NCBI RefSeq assembly: GCF_022695515.1
Contig: NZ_JALDPT010000003.1
Span: 1-64,000 of the forward strand
Reading direction: 5' to 3'
DNA length: 64,000 bases
Origin: Phenylobacterium aquaticum
GTDB lineage: Bacteria; Pseudomonadota; Alphaproteobacteria; Caulobacterales; Caulobacteraceae
Below, piece by piece: positions 36,641 to 45,448 of the stretch. The position numbers were made by a program, and so were the translations under genes. Position 1 is the stretch's first letter; each line of letters starts with the position of its first letter. A model generated the notes under the pieces. It was not told the DNA's origin. It searched no databases and was given only the letters and a program-made list of their open reading frames with translations.

Positions 36641-37878
36641 ACGAGGCCGGCGACGGGGGCGGCCCGGGTGCTGTCGGGGAAGATGGTCGTGTCGAGGGCC
36701 GCCCGCTCCAGCCCGAGCTGCTCGGCCAGCGCCCCCTTGAACAGGCTGCGCATGTCGAGGGTGGGGGCCAGGTCGCGGTTCTCGAACAGGGCCGAGGTCT
36801 TCAGGGTCGGCCAGTCGCCGACGATGCCGCCGGGCTTGAGGCCGCCGCCCAGGATCAGGGCCGTCGAGGCGGTGCCATGGTCGGTGCCGCCGGTGCCATT
36901 GATCCGCGCCGTGCGGCCGAATTCGGTCGCGACCAGGACCAGGGTGTCCTTCCAGTCCGGCCCCAGCCCGGTGTGCAGCCCGTCCAGCAGGGCGTCGAGA
37001 TAGGCCAGGCGCGGGGCGAGCTGACCCGCCTGGCCGGCATGGGTGTCAAAGCCGTCCAGGCTGACGGCGATGATCTGCGGGCCATTGGGCTCACGCATGA
37101 AGCCGGCGGTGGTCTCCCCCAGCTTGAACGCCGCGTCCTGGCCCTGACGCACCAGTCCAGAGACCCCGGACGCGCCCGGGGCGGGCGCCGGGGGCGTGGT
37201 GGCCTGCATGGCCGGCATGTCACCGTCGGCCATGGCGGTCTGGGCCATGGTCTCGGTGGCGAGCCCGCGCGCGAAGGCCGGACCCAGCAGGGGATCGTCC
37301 TTGTAGAGATCCTGCAGCAGGGTCGGTAGCCGCGCCTCGGCGTCGACCACCGCGCCAGGCGACCAGGAAGAGGCCGCCGCCGGACCGCGCAGGACGAGCG
37401 GCGTGGTCGCGCCGATCGACAGGGCGTCGACCTTGCGCCGGGCCTGGAGCACGCCGACGGTGCGGTTCAACCAGCCGGACGACGCGCCATAGACGGCCGC
37501 CGCCCCGCTCTCCAACACGTCCTGGGCCTCGAAGTGCGAGCGGGCGCGATCAGGGGTGGCGATCGCCGGCGCGATGCGCGCCTGGCCCGCCTGGGCCAGG
37601 GCGTGGGTTGCGGTCATGGACGGGTGCAGGGCGAAGGTCCCGTCCAGGCGAAGGGCGGTCTCCTCCAGGGCCAGGGACCGGCGCAGGCCCGTATAGTCGG
37701 GATCACCGATCGGCGGCGAGAGGGACAGGCCGTCCAGGCCGCCGCGACAGATGACGAAGACCAGCTTCTTGCGGGCCAGGCCGGCGTCCACGCCGGCGAA
37801 GGCCTGGCGGGCCATGAAGTCGAGGGTGAGGCCGAAGCCGGCGGCGGCGGCGAGCGCGGTGCGACGGGTAAGGGTCAT
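36637..37878 (-). CDS. DUF1501 protein with Tat signal
   Basis: The 413-residue protein begins MTLTRRTALAAAAGFGLTLD, a twin-arginine signal, so it is exported folded. It contains the DUF1501 pattern: KLVFVICRGGLDGLS, PSMTATHALAQAGQ, and ATEFGRTARINGTGGTDHG. That is a distant alkaline-phosphatase/sulfatase-like fold of unknown activity. It is the second gene of a two-gene operon, overlapping the DUF1800 stop (ATGA). Its 3' end overlaps the convergent sulfotransferase gene by four bases. Confidence 0.9.
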   Translation of the reverse strand: MTLTRRTALAAAAGFGLTLDFMARQAFAGVDAGLARKKLVFVICRGGLDGLSLSPPIGDPDYTGLRRSLALEETALRLDGTFALHPSMTATHALAQAGQARIAPAIATPDRARSHFEAQDVLESGAAAVYGASSGWLNRTVGVLQARRKVDALSIGATTPLVLRGPAAASSWSPGAVVDAEARLPTLLQDLYKDDPLLGPAFARGLATETMAQTAMADGDMPAMQATTPPAPAPGASGVSGLVRQGQDAAFKLGETTAGFMREPNGPQIIAVSLDGFDTHAGQAGQLAPRLAYLDALLDGLHTGLGPDWKDTLVLVATEFGRTARINGTGGTDHGTASTALILGGGLKPGGIVGDWPTLKTSALFENRDLAPTLDMRSLFKGALAEQLGLERAALDTTIFPDSTRAAPVAGLV

Positions 37879-39314
37879 CGGCGTTGAAACTCCGGAGACA
37901 TCAGGAGGAGGGCGAAGCCCTCGGGGCGGCTCTCGGCGCGGGCGACCGCCAGGGCGGTGGCGGGGCGCAGGCGGGCGCCGAGCGCATCGGCGGCCAGGGC
38001 CTTGGGATCGCGGCCCGCCGTGGCCTTGGCGGTGAACCTCTGGGCCCAGGTCATGCGCTTGACGATGGCGTCCGGCGCGGCCCAGGCCTCGGCCTCTTCC
38101 GGCCAGCCCTTGGGGGAGGGGGCGCTGAAGGGCTTCTGGCCCAGGGCGTTCAGGATGGGTGCGAGGACGCCGATGTCGGTGGGGGCGGCGCCGGCGGCGC
38201 GATAGCCGGAGACCAGGAACTCGTAGGGGGTCTTGAACTTGGCCTGGGTGGCCTGCCAGGCCTCGGGCGAGGTCACAAGGGCTTCGGCCACTTGGGCGAG
38301 GTCGCCGCCCGTCGCCATCCAACGGGCCTGCAGCCGGTCGACCAGGGCGGGCGGTGGATCGTCGGCCACGAAATGGCGGGCGATCTTCGTGCAGACGAAG
38401 CGGGCGGTCTGGGGCCGGGCGGCCAGGTCGGCCAGGATGGCGCCGGCCTGCTCCTTGCCGCCGGCCGGATAGCGGACCCCCAGCACCGTGCGGGCCCCGG
38501 GCTCGTGGGCCTGGTCGCGGAAGACCGGCAGTCCGGTATAGGCGGCGTCTTCCCGAGGACCGCCGATCGACAGGCCGGTCATGGCGCGGGCGAACTCGGT
38601 CACGTCGGCCTGGGCGTAGCCGCCGTTCACCCCGACGGTGTGCAGCTCGAGAATTTCGCGGGCCAGGTTCTCATTGAGCCCCTTGGGCATGCCGGCGGGC
38701 GGCCGCGGAGGACCGAAGCCCACGCCACGTTGCGGCCCCCGCTTGAAATAGGTCGCGGCCGGGCTGTCCGGCCCGATCGAGGTCGCCTGGTCGAGATAGA
38801 GCAGCATGGCCGGATGGGTCTCGGCCGCGCCCAGCAGGTCGGCGAACCGGCCGAAGACGTGGGGGCGGATCGCCTCCTGCTCGAAGGGGCCGACCAGGGT
38901 CGCCGTCTGGAGCTTGGTCGCGCTGACCGTGAAGTGGTTGGCCCAGAACAGGGTCCAGCGTTCGCGGAACCCGGCGTCGGTCTGGGCGCCCAGGCGGGCT
39001 CGGGCCAGGAAATCCCCGCCGGTCTGTTCGCGGATCAGCTTCTGGGCGAGCTTGACGGGATCGTTGGCGTCGGCGGTCTTGGGATCCTCGCCGGCCTTGC
39101 GGGCCTGCTGGCGGGCCATCTGATAGTCGCGAAAGGCGACGATCCGCTGCTGGGCGGTGGCGCCGTCGCCTTCGGGTTGGTCGGCGCCCTCGCGGCGGAT
39201 CTGGGCCTTGAGGAAGCCGCGCGGATCGCCCCGGGCCGCGGCGATCTCACCCGGGCGCGCGCCCAGGCCAAATCGGGTGATGGCGATGGCGGCGTCCAGG
39301 TCCGGGTCGGTCAT
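37875..39314 (-). CDS. DUF1800 protein
   Basis: The 479-residue protein carries the DUF1800 motifs ITRFGLGARPGEIAAARGD, FWANHFTVSATKLQT, NENLAREILELHTVGVNGGY and KIARHFVADDPPPALVDRL. No signal peptide is evident, unlike its DUF1501 partner. AAGGA lies eight bases before the ATG at 39314. DUF1800-DUF1501 pairs recur in many phyla, but neither function is known. The divergent gene upstream encodes the ATP12-type chaperone. Confidence 0.9.
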   Translation of the reverse strand: MTDPDLDAAIAITRFGLGARPGEIAAARGDPRGFLKAQIRREGADQPEGDGATAQQRIVAFRDYQMARQQARKAGEDPKTADANDPVKLAQKLIREQTGGDFLARARLGAQTDAGFRERWTLFWANHFTVSATKLQTATLVGPFEQEAIRPHVFGRFADLLGAAETHPAMLLYLDQATSIGPDSPAATYFKRGPQRGVGFGPPRPPAGMPKGLNENLAREILELHTVGVNGGYAQADVTEFARAMTGLSIGGPREDAAYTGLPVFRDQAHEPGARTVLGVRYPAGGKEQAGAILADLAARPQTARFVCTKIARHFVADDPPPALVDRLQARWMATGGDLAQVAEALVTSPEAWQATQAKFKTPYEFLVSGYRAAGAAPTDIGVLAPILNALGQKPFSAPSPKGWPEEAEAWAAPDAIVKRMTWAQRFTAKATAGRDPKALAADALGARLRPATALAVARAESRPEGFALLLMSPEFQRR

Positions 39315-39400
39315 CACGCACGTCCTTGCGTATTTCCGTTGCAGCGATCATTTCCACGCGCGGGGTCCGCCCATTCCGTCGCGGCCGCCGGGAGACAGAC

Positions 39401-40129
39401 GTGCAGAAGGGTTTTCGAGAGCCGGGCGAGAAGCCGCGCCGCTTCTACAAGGCCGTGGATGTGCGGCCGGTCGAAGGCGGATTCGAGGTCATGTTGGACG
39501 GGCGCAATATTCGCGCGCCCAAGGGCGGCAAGCTGATCCTGCCGACCGAGGCCCTGGCCCGGATGTGCGCCGAGGAATGGGACGGGCAGGGGGAGCATAT
39601 CCACCTGGCCGGGATGCACGCGACCCGCCTGGCCTTCACGGCGATCGAGGCGATCCCGGGGACCCGCGAGGCGGTGGCCGATCAGCTGGCGGAATACGCC
39701 GGCGCGGATCTGATCTGCTATTTCGCCGAACACCCCGCCGCCCTGGTGGCGCGGCACGAGACCCACTGGGCGCCCCTGCTGGAGCGGGCCCGCGAGGAGA
39801 TCGGCCTGGTCTTCCTGCGGGCCAGCGGCATCCGCCACCAGGAACAGCCGGCTGAGACGCTCGCCCGGGTCAAGGCGCTGGCCCTGGAGCTGGACGATTT
39901 CGGTCTGGCGGGCCTGGCCTTCGGGACCCCGCTCTATGGCTCGACCGTGCTGGCCTTCGCGGTCCAGAGGGGCTGGCTGTCAGGCGAGCAGGCCTTCGAG
40001 CTGTCGCGGCTCGACGAGGCCTTCCAGGAAGAGCAATGGGGCATTGACGAGGAAGCCGCCGAACGCACGGCGCGCCTGCTGGTCGAAGCGCGGATGCTGG
40101 GCCGGTGGTTCGAGGCGTTGCGGGGCTGA
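39401..40129 (+). CDS. ATP12-type F1-ATPase assembly chaperone
   Basis: The 242-residue protein starts with GTG at 39401 (GGGAGA five bases upstream) as (M)QKGFREPGEKPRRFYKAVDV. It has the ATP12 features MLDGRNIRAPKGGKLILPTE, EEWDGQGEHI, and the C-terminal YGSTVLAFAVQRGWL. In mitochondria ATP12 binds the F1 alpha subunit before assembly; alphaproteobacteria carry the ancestral form. It lies immediately left of the palindromic element at 40136. Confidence 0.93.
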   Translation: MQKGFREPGEKPRRFYKAVDVRPVEGGFEVMLDGRNIRAPKGGKLILPTEALARMCAEEWDGQGEHIHLAGMHATRLAFTAIEAIPGTREAVADQLAEYAGADLICYFAEHPAALVARHETHWAPLLERAREEIGLVFLRASGIRHQEQPAETLARVKALALELDDFGLAGLAFGTPLYGSTVLAFAVQRGWLSGEQAFELSRLDEAFQEEQWGIDEEAAERTARLLVEARMLGRWFEALRG

Positions 40130-40135
40130 GCGCTT

Positions 40136-40280
40136 AGTTGCTCCCCCACTGGGGGAGCTGGCCCGAAGGGCCTGAGGGGGACTTTGACTCTCTCATCCGG
40201 CGCGGGAGCCGCCCAAGCAAGTCCATCAAAGTCCCCCTCAGTCAGCTTCGCTGACAGCTCCCCCAAAAGGGGAGCAACTT
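40136..40280. repeat. Composite palindromic element, left copy
   Basis: Two half-elements, 40136-40187 and 40226-40280, form an inverted repeat beginning AGTTGCTCCCC and ending GGGGAGCAACT. Each half contains an outer hairpin (CTCCCC...GGGGAG) and an inner hairpin with a different stem sequence (GGCCCGAAGGGCC in one, GTCAGCTTCGCTGAC in the other). A conserved box CTGAGGGGGACTTTGA follows on the inner side. The middle 38 bases are unrelated. A second copy lies at 40704-40852. I found no transposase. Confidence 0.9.
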
Positions 40281-40341
40281 GCCTTGTGCCGTGTCACACC
40301 TTCAGCGAGCATATCTGAGCTCAATATGCTTGGGGTTCGTC

Positions 40342-40746
40342 ATGGAGGCGTCGCCTCGAACTCGCGCTTTCGCCAAGGGTTTGCGCCGTCGGTTGACCCT
40401 GCCGGAAGCCTTGCTCTGGCGAGCCCTGAAGGGGCGACAGTTCTTAGGGCTGCACTTTCGCAAGCAGCATCCGGTTGGCCCGTACATCCTCGATTTCTAC
40501 TGCGACAGCACCAAGCTGTGCGTTGAGGTCGATGGCTATGTCCACGGGACCGAGGACCGGCCGGAACGCGACGCGCGACGGGACGTCTGGCTGCGATCGC
40601 TCGGCATTCGAACCCTACGCTTGAGCGCCAGGCTGGTTTTGAAAGACATGGACGCCACGCTGCGAACGATCGAGGCGGAGATTGAGGCCGGTGGTGCTCA
40701 GCCAAGTTGCTCCCCTCTTGGGGGAGCTGGCCGCGAAGCGGACTGA
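40342..40746 (+). CDS. DUF559 endonuclease-like protein
   Basis: The 134-residue protein has the DUF559 pattern: RRLTLPEALLWRALKGRQFL, HFRKQHPVGPYILDFYCDS, then CVEVDGYVHG, RDARRDVWLRSLGI and TLRLS. The D-(x)n-ExD spacing (LDFYCD...EVDG) fits a PD-(D/E)XK nuclease core like that of Vsr and very short patch enzymes. The gene lies exactly between two composite palindromes. Its last 15 or so residues and its stop codon (40744-40746) are inside the right element. The ATG at 40342 is chosen by similarity; the frame opens earlier in the left spacer. Biological role is unknown. Confidence 0.88.
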   Translation: MEASPRTRAFAKGLRRRLTLPEALLWRALKGRQFLGLHFRKQHPVGPYILDFYCDSTKLCVEVDGYVHGTEDRPERDARRDVWLRSLGIRTLRLSARLVLKDMDATLRTIEAEIEAGGAQPSCSPLGGAGREAD

Positions 40747-40852
40747 GGGGACTTTGACTCCTTCAGCATCCGATGGAGCGGCTTTTGAAGAGCATTTCAG
40801 TCCCCCTCAGTCGCCCATGCGGGCGACGGTTTCCCCAGGAGGGGAGCAACTT
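40704..40852. repeat. Composite palindromic element, right copy
   Basis: It begins AAGTTGCTCCCC and ends GGGGAGCAACTT, with halves 40704-40757 and about 40793-40852. The outer hairpins and the CTGAGGGGACTTTGA box match the left copy. The inner hairpins have other stems (CCGCGAAGCGG; GTCGCCCATGCGGGCGAC). The left half supplies the C-terminal codons and stop of the DUF559 gene. Confidence 0.9.
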
Positions 40853-40940
40853 GGTGTTCGGAGGCCCATGGACCTGGCCGGCTTCCCGGCCCAAGATCGG
40901 CGGCGACGGGACGGCAGATCCCGCGGCCTGGGAGGCGCCT

Positions 40941-41318
40941 ATGTTGTCGAAGATCCTGATGGGGGCCGCGCTGGCGGCCGGGCTTGCGGCCGGGCTTGCG
41001 GCCGGGACGGCTCAGGCCGGCGAGATGCGGCAGGTGTTCTGCCTGGCGATCCGGACCGTGCCGCGGGTGGACCAGAACAACTATGTCGCCGGCGCGCTCG
41101 GGCCGGTCTATGCGACCCGCAACTTCCAGACCGACCTGGATCAGGATCAGCTCGTATCCCTTTGGCGGACCTTCATAACCGCGCGCCATCCGCAGGGCTA
41201 TGAAGGCAACCCCGCCGACGACTGCCAGCCGGCCTATGCCCGCCGTGATACCCTGAACGCCGCCCACGCCGACAAGATCGTCAACGTGGACTGGACGCCG
41301 GCCAAGGCGGGCCATTGA
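40941..41318 (+). CDS. Small secreted protein of unknown function
   Basis: The 125-residue protein has a signal peptide whose core is the repeated AAGLAAGLAAGTAQA (an imperfect 12-base tandem repeat in the DNA), followed by GEMRQVFCLAIRTVPRVDQ. Two cysteines remain in the mature part (FCLAI and DDCQPAY), which may form a disulfide. GGAGG precedes the ATG. I do not recognise a family. It lies just right of the palindromic element at 40852. Confidence 0.75.
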   Translation: MLSKILMGAALAAGLAAGLAAGTAQAGEMRQVFCLAIRTVPRVDQNNYVAGALGPVYATRNFQTDLDQDQLVSLWRTFITARHPQGYEGNPADDCQPAYARRDTLNAAHADKIVNVDWTPAKAGH

Positions 41319-41321
41319 GCC

Positions 41322-41699
41322 TCAGGCGGTCGGCCATTTGCTGGTGATGGTCGCGGCGTCGAAATAGTCGCGCCACAGGGTGATCTTGCCGTCGTGGACC
41401 TCGAAGACCCCTGTGACCGGCAGTTCGACCCAGCCCTTGGCGATCCGGTGACGGTCGAGGCGTTCGGCGAAGACCAGCGGACCCTGGGCCAGCTCCCGCA
41501 GGATCTTGAACTCGTTCTCGAGGGTGGGCGCGAAGAAGGGCTCCAGGACCGAGCGGACCCCCGCCGGGCCGTGGACCTTGCCCATCGGCATGTTCTCATA
41601 CTCGCAGGTGTCGGCGATGTAGGGCAGGGCGGTGTCGTAATCGAGGGTCTCCATGGCCTTCAGAAAGGCGTGGACCACGTCGAGGGGCGATTGGCTCAT
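41322..41699 (-). CDS. Limonene-1,2-epoxide hydrolase-family protein (SnoaL-like fold)
   Basis: The 125-residue protein has the cone-shaped alpha+beta fold of LEH/NTF2-like enzymes. The expected catalytic set is visible as Arg and Asp in AERLDRHR and Asp in LWRDYFD, which activate water for epoxide opening. NMPMGKVHGPAGVRSVLEPFF is typical of the LEH subfamily. GGAGA lies before the ATG. Two operator-like palindromes lie 16 and 66 bases upstream. The natural substrate is unknown. Confidence 0.85.
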   Translation of the reverse strand: MSQSPLDVVHAFLKAMETLDYDTALPYIADTCEYENMPMGKVHGPAGVRSVLEPFFAPTLENEFKILRELAQGPLVFAERLDRHRIAKGWVELPVTGVFEVHDGKITLWRDYFDAATITSKWPTA

Positions 41700-41714
41700 G
41701 GGGTGTCTCCGGAG

Positions 41715-41732
41715 TTGTAGCGTTCGCTACAA
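41715..41732. promoter_or_regulatory. Perfect palindrome, proximal operator candidate
   Basis: TTGTAGCGTTCGCTACAA is an 18-base perfect inverted repeat 16 bases upstream of the LEH-family start, flanked by CTCCGGAG on both sides. Its size and symmetry suit a TetR-type repressor. Confidence 0.75.
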
Positions 41733-41764
41733 TTCTCCGGAGTCAGGCGGCGGTCAATCGAATT

Positions 41765-41782
41765 ATGTAGCAGTCGCTACAT
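41765..41782. promoter_or_regulatory. Palindrome, distal operator candidate
   Basis: ATGTAGCAGTCGCTACAT shares the TGTAGC/GCTACA arms with the site at 41715 and lies 50 bases away centre to centre, about five helical turns. A minus-strand TTGACC (41751-41756) lies between the two sites. Confidence 0.75.
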
Positions 41783-41797
41783 TTCTTGGGCCGGCGG

Positions 41798-42424
41798 TCA
41801 GCGCCAGGCGAAGACCGGCTGCTCCAGCTCCGACACCCGGGTGATGCGGCCGGCGACCAGTTCGCGCAGCTGGTAGACCAGGGCGGCCGTGGGGGCGTGG
41901 ATATGATGCTCGCCCAGGTTCAGGCGGATCAGCGGGCGGTCGCTTTCCGGAATGGTCTCGAACTCCACCGCCTCGTCCAGGGCGATGCGGTCGAGACGGA
42001 AGCAGTGGACTGAGGCCACCTCGCCGGGATTGGGAGTCAGGTCGGACACGACCCCGCCCCAGGCCACGACCGGGGCGATCGCATAGCCGGAGCGGCTGGG
42101 ATAGTCGTCGAGCACGCCGAGGATCTCGGACTGGGGCAGGGCCAGACCCAGTTCCTCATGCAGTTCGCGGAGCGCCGTCTCCTGCAGAGTCTCGCCGGCG
42201 TCGCAGCGACCGCCGGGCAGGGCCCATTGGCCGGCATGGGCCCGCAGGCCCGCCGCGCGCCGGGTCAGGATGAAGGCGGTCTCGCCCGAACCGTCATCGG
42301 CCTCAACAAGGGTGAGGACGACGGCGGCGGGCTTGAGGCTGGGCCCCTCATAGACGATGCGCGGGAAGGCCGCGCAGGCGGCGGCCATCTCCGCCCGGAA
42401 GGCCGGGGAGAAGGGATAGCTCAC
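41798..42424 (-). CDS. Nudix hydrolase, CoA-pyrophosphatase-like
   Basis: The 208-residue protein starts with GTG at 42424. The Nudix box is complete: GGRCDAGETLQETALRELHEELGL, read in two parts as GGRCDAGETLQETAL and RELHEELGL. The N-terminal AAVVLTLVE and RRAAGLRAHAGQWALPGG are like those of the NudL/YeaB CoA diphosphatases. It cleaves nucleoside diphosphates linked to another moiety; CoA is the best guess. It is followed on the same strand by the LEH gene after the operator region. Confidence 0.85.
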   Translation of the reverse strand: MSYPFSPAFRAEMAAACAAFPRIVYEGPSLKPAAVVLTLVEADDGSGETAFILTRRAAGLRAHAGQWALPGGRCDAGETLQETALRELHEELGLALPQSEILGVLDDYPSRSGYAIAPVVAWGGVVSDLTPNPGEVASVHCFRLDRIALDEAVEFETIPESDRPLIRLNLGEHHIHAPTAALVYQLRELVAGRITRVSELEQPVFAWR

Positions 42425-42446
42425 CGGCCCCGGCCCCCCGAACCCA

Positions 42447-43337
42447 TCACGACTTGGCGGCGGCGGCCGCGGCGTCGAGCTTGTCCTGGGTCTTGGTGTC
42501 GAAGTCGCTGGCGTCGTGACGCTCGCGCAGCTGGCTCGACGGCTCGCCGAACACCCGGTTGACCATCCGGCCGCGCTGAACGGCGGGCCGTTCGGCGATC
42601 TGGTCGGTCCAGCGGATCACATGGGTGTATTCATGGACCGAGAGGAACTCGCCGGCCTCATAGAGCAGGCCCTTGGCCATGGCGCCGTACCAGGCCCAGA
42701 TGGCCATGTCGGCGATCGTGTACTCGTCGCCGGCGATGTACTCGCTCTCGGCCAGGCGGCGGTTGAGCACGTCCATCTGGCGCTTCACCTCCATGGCGAA
42801 GCGGTCGATGGCGTATTCGATCTTGAAGGGGGCATAGGCGTAGAAGTGGCCCAGGCCGCCGCCGAGATAGGGCGCGCTGCCCATCTGCCACATCAGCCAG
42901 GACAGGGTTTCGGCGCGCTTGGCCGGGTCGGTGGGCAGGAAGGCCCCGAACTTCTCGGCCAGGTGGATGAGGATGGCGCCCGATTCGAAGATGCGGATCG
43001 GGGTCGGGCCCGAGCGGTCCATCAGGGCCGGGATCTTGGAATTGGGATTGATGTCGACGAAGCCGGAGCCGAACTGGTCGCCCGAGCCGATATTGATCAG
43101 CCAGGCGTCGTATTCGGCGCCCTTGTGGCCAAGCGCCAGCAGCTCCTCGAACATCACCGTGACCTTCACGCCGTTGGGCGTGGCCAAGGAATAGAGCTGG
43201 AACGGATGCTTGCCGACCGGCAGCACCTTGTCCTGGGTCGGGCCGGCGATGGGCCGGTTGATGTTGGCGAAGCGGCCGCCATTGTCCTTGTTCCAGGTCC
43301 AGACCTTGGGGGGCGTGTAGGGGGCGTCGTCGGCCAT
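42447..43337 (-). CDS. yghU: Glutathione-dependent disulfide-bond oxidoreductase YghU
   Basis: The 296-residue glutathione transferase has the Nu-class features: an N-terminal extension YTPPKVWTWNKDNGGRFANINRP, the thioredoxin-like domain with PNGVKVTVMFEEL and NPNSKIPALMD, then the helical domain EYTIADMAIWAWYG. YghU reduces organic disulfides using two glutathione molecules. GAGGAGA precedes the ATG at 43337. It may share a transcript with the Nudix gene, 22 bases away. Confidence 0.93.
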   Translation of the reverse strand: MADDAPYTPPKVWTWNKDNGGRFANINRPIAGPTQDKVLPVGKHPFQLYSLATPNGVKVTVMFEELLALGHKGAEYDAWLINIGSGDQFGSGFVDINPNSKIPALMDRSGPTPIRIFESGAILIHLAEKFGAFLPTDPAKRAETLSWLMWQMGSAPYLGGGLGHFYAYAPFKIEYAIDRFAMEVKRQMDVLNRRLAESEYIAGDEYTIADMAIWAWYGAMAKGLLYEAGEFLSVHEYTHVIRWTDQIAERPAVQRGRMVNRVFGEPSSQLRERHDASDFDTKTQDKLDAAAAAAKS

Positions 43338-43522
43338 GGGTGTCTCCTCGATGCGTCTCTTGAGCGGCGTGGCGCGGTTAAGCTGACGATGTGGGGCGGC
43401 TATTGGCGCTTGGCTAGTCAAAATAGCTGAGGCGGCGACGCAGCGGCGCCTGACGCCCCGTGAACTTGCCACTCCCGCCAAGCCCGACTAGGGCTTCGTG
43501 CAGCGTTTAAGGAGGCCGGGGC

Positions 43523-45054
<1,532 letters not shown>

Positions 45055-45121
45055 GGGGCGGGAACCGGGGCCTTTGCGGGGGCGTTCATGGGTCGCCATG
45101 AGCATTCCCCGGGAGGGTCGT

Positions 45122-45382
45122 ATGGTTCAAAGATCAGTCGGTGGTCCGTCGTCAGGGCCCCAGGGCCTGAACGGCCTGCGCTTCGTCAATCCATATCAGG
45201 GCCACCGCATCGCCGCGGGTGACGCGACCGACCCGCCCAAGGCCACGCCGCGCGGTCCGCTGGAACGCGCCTCCGACGAGATGGCGAGCTGGTTCGGCGA
45301 CCGCGAGGCCGAGCGGCGCCGCGAGGCCGATATCTCCGAAGCCGACCACACGCCGCCGTCCAAGGGCGACAAGCCCGCCTGA
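45122..45382 (+). CDS. Small protein with a SWFGD motif
   Basis: The 86-residue protein is hydrophilic, with no signal peptide. Its conserved-looking segment is EMASWFGDREAERRREAD, followed by a charged tail ending GDKPA. Similar SWFG(D/N) segments occur in short alphaproteobacterial proteins of unknown role. The ATG at 45122 follows GGGAGGG; ATG 45098 in the same frame is an alternative. It lies 67 bases after pccB and may be cotranscribed. Confidence 0.65.
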   Translation: MVQRSVGGPSSGPQGLNGLRFVNPYQGHRIAAGDATDPPKATPRGPLERASDEMASWFGDREAERRREADISEADHTPPSKGDKPA

Positions 45383-45448
45383 TCTCGCGCTAGACGTCGC
45401 GCGCCGCCAGTGCTGATCTGACTGCCTCCGACAGCTTGCGAGGCGCAG

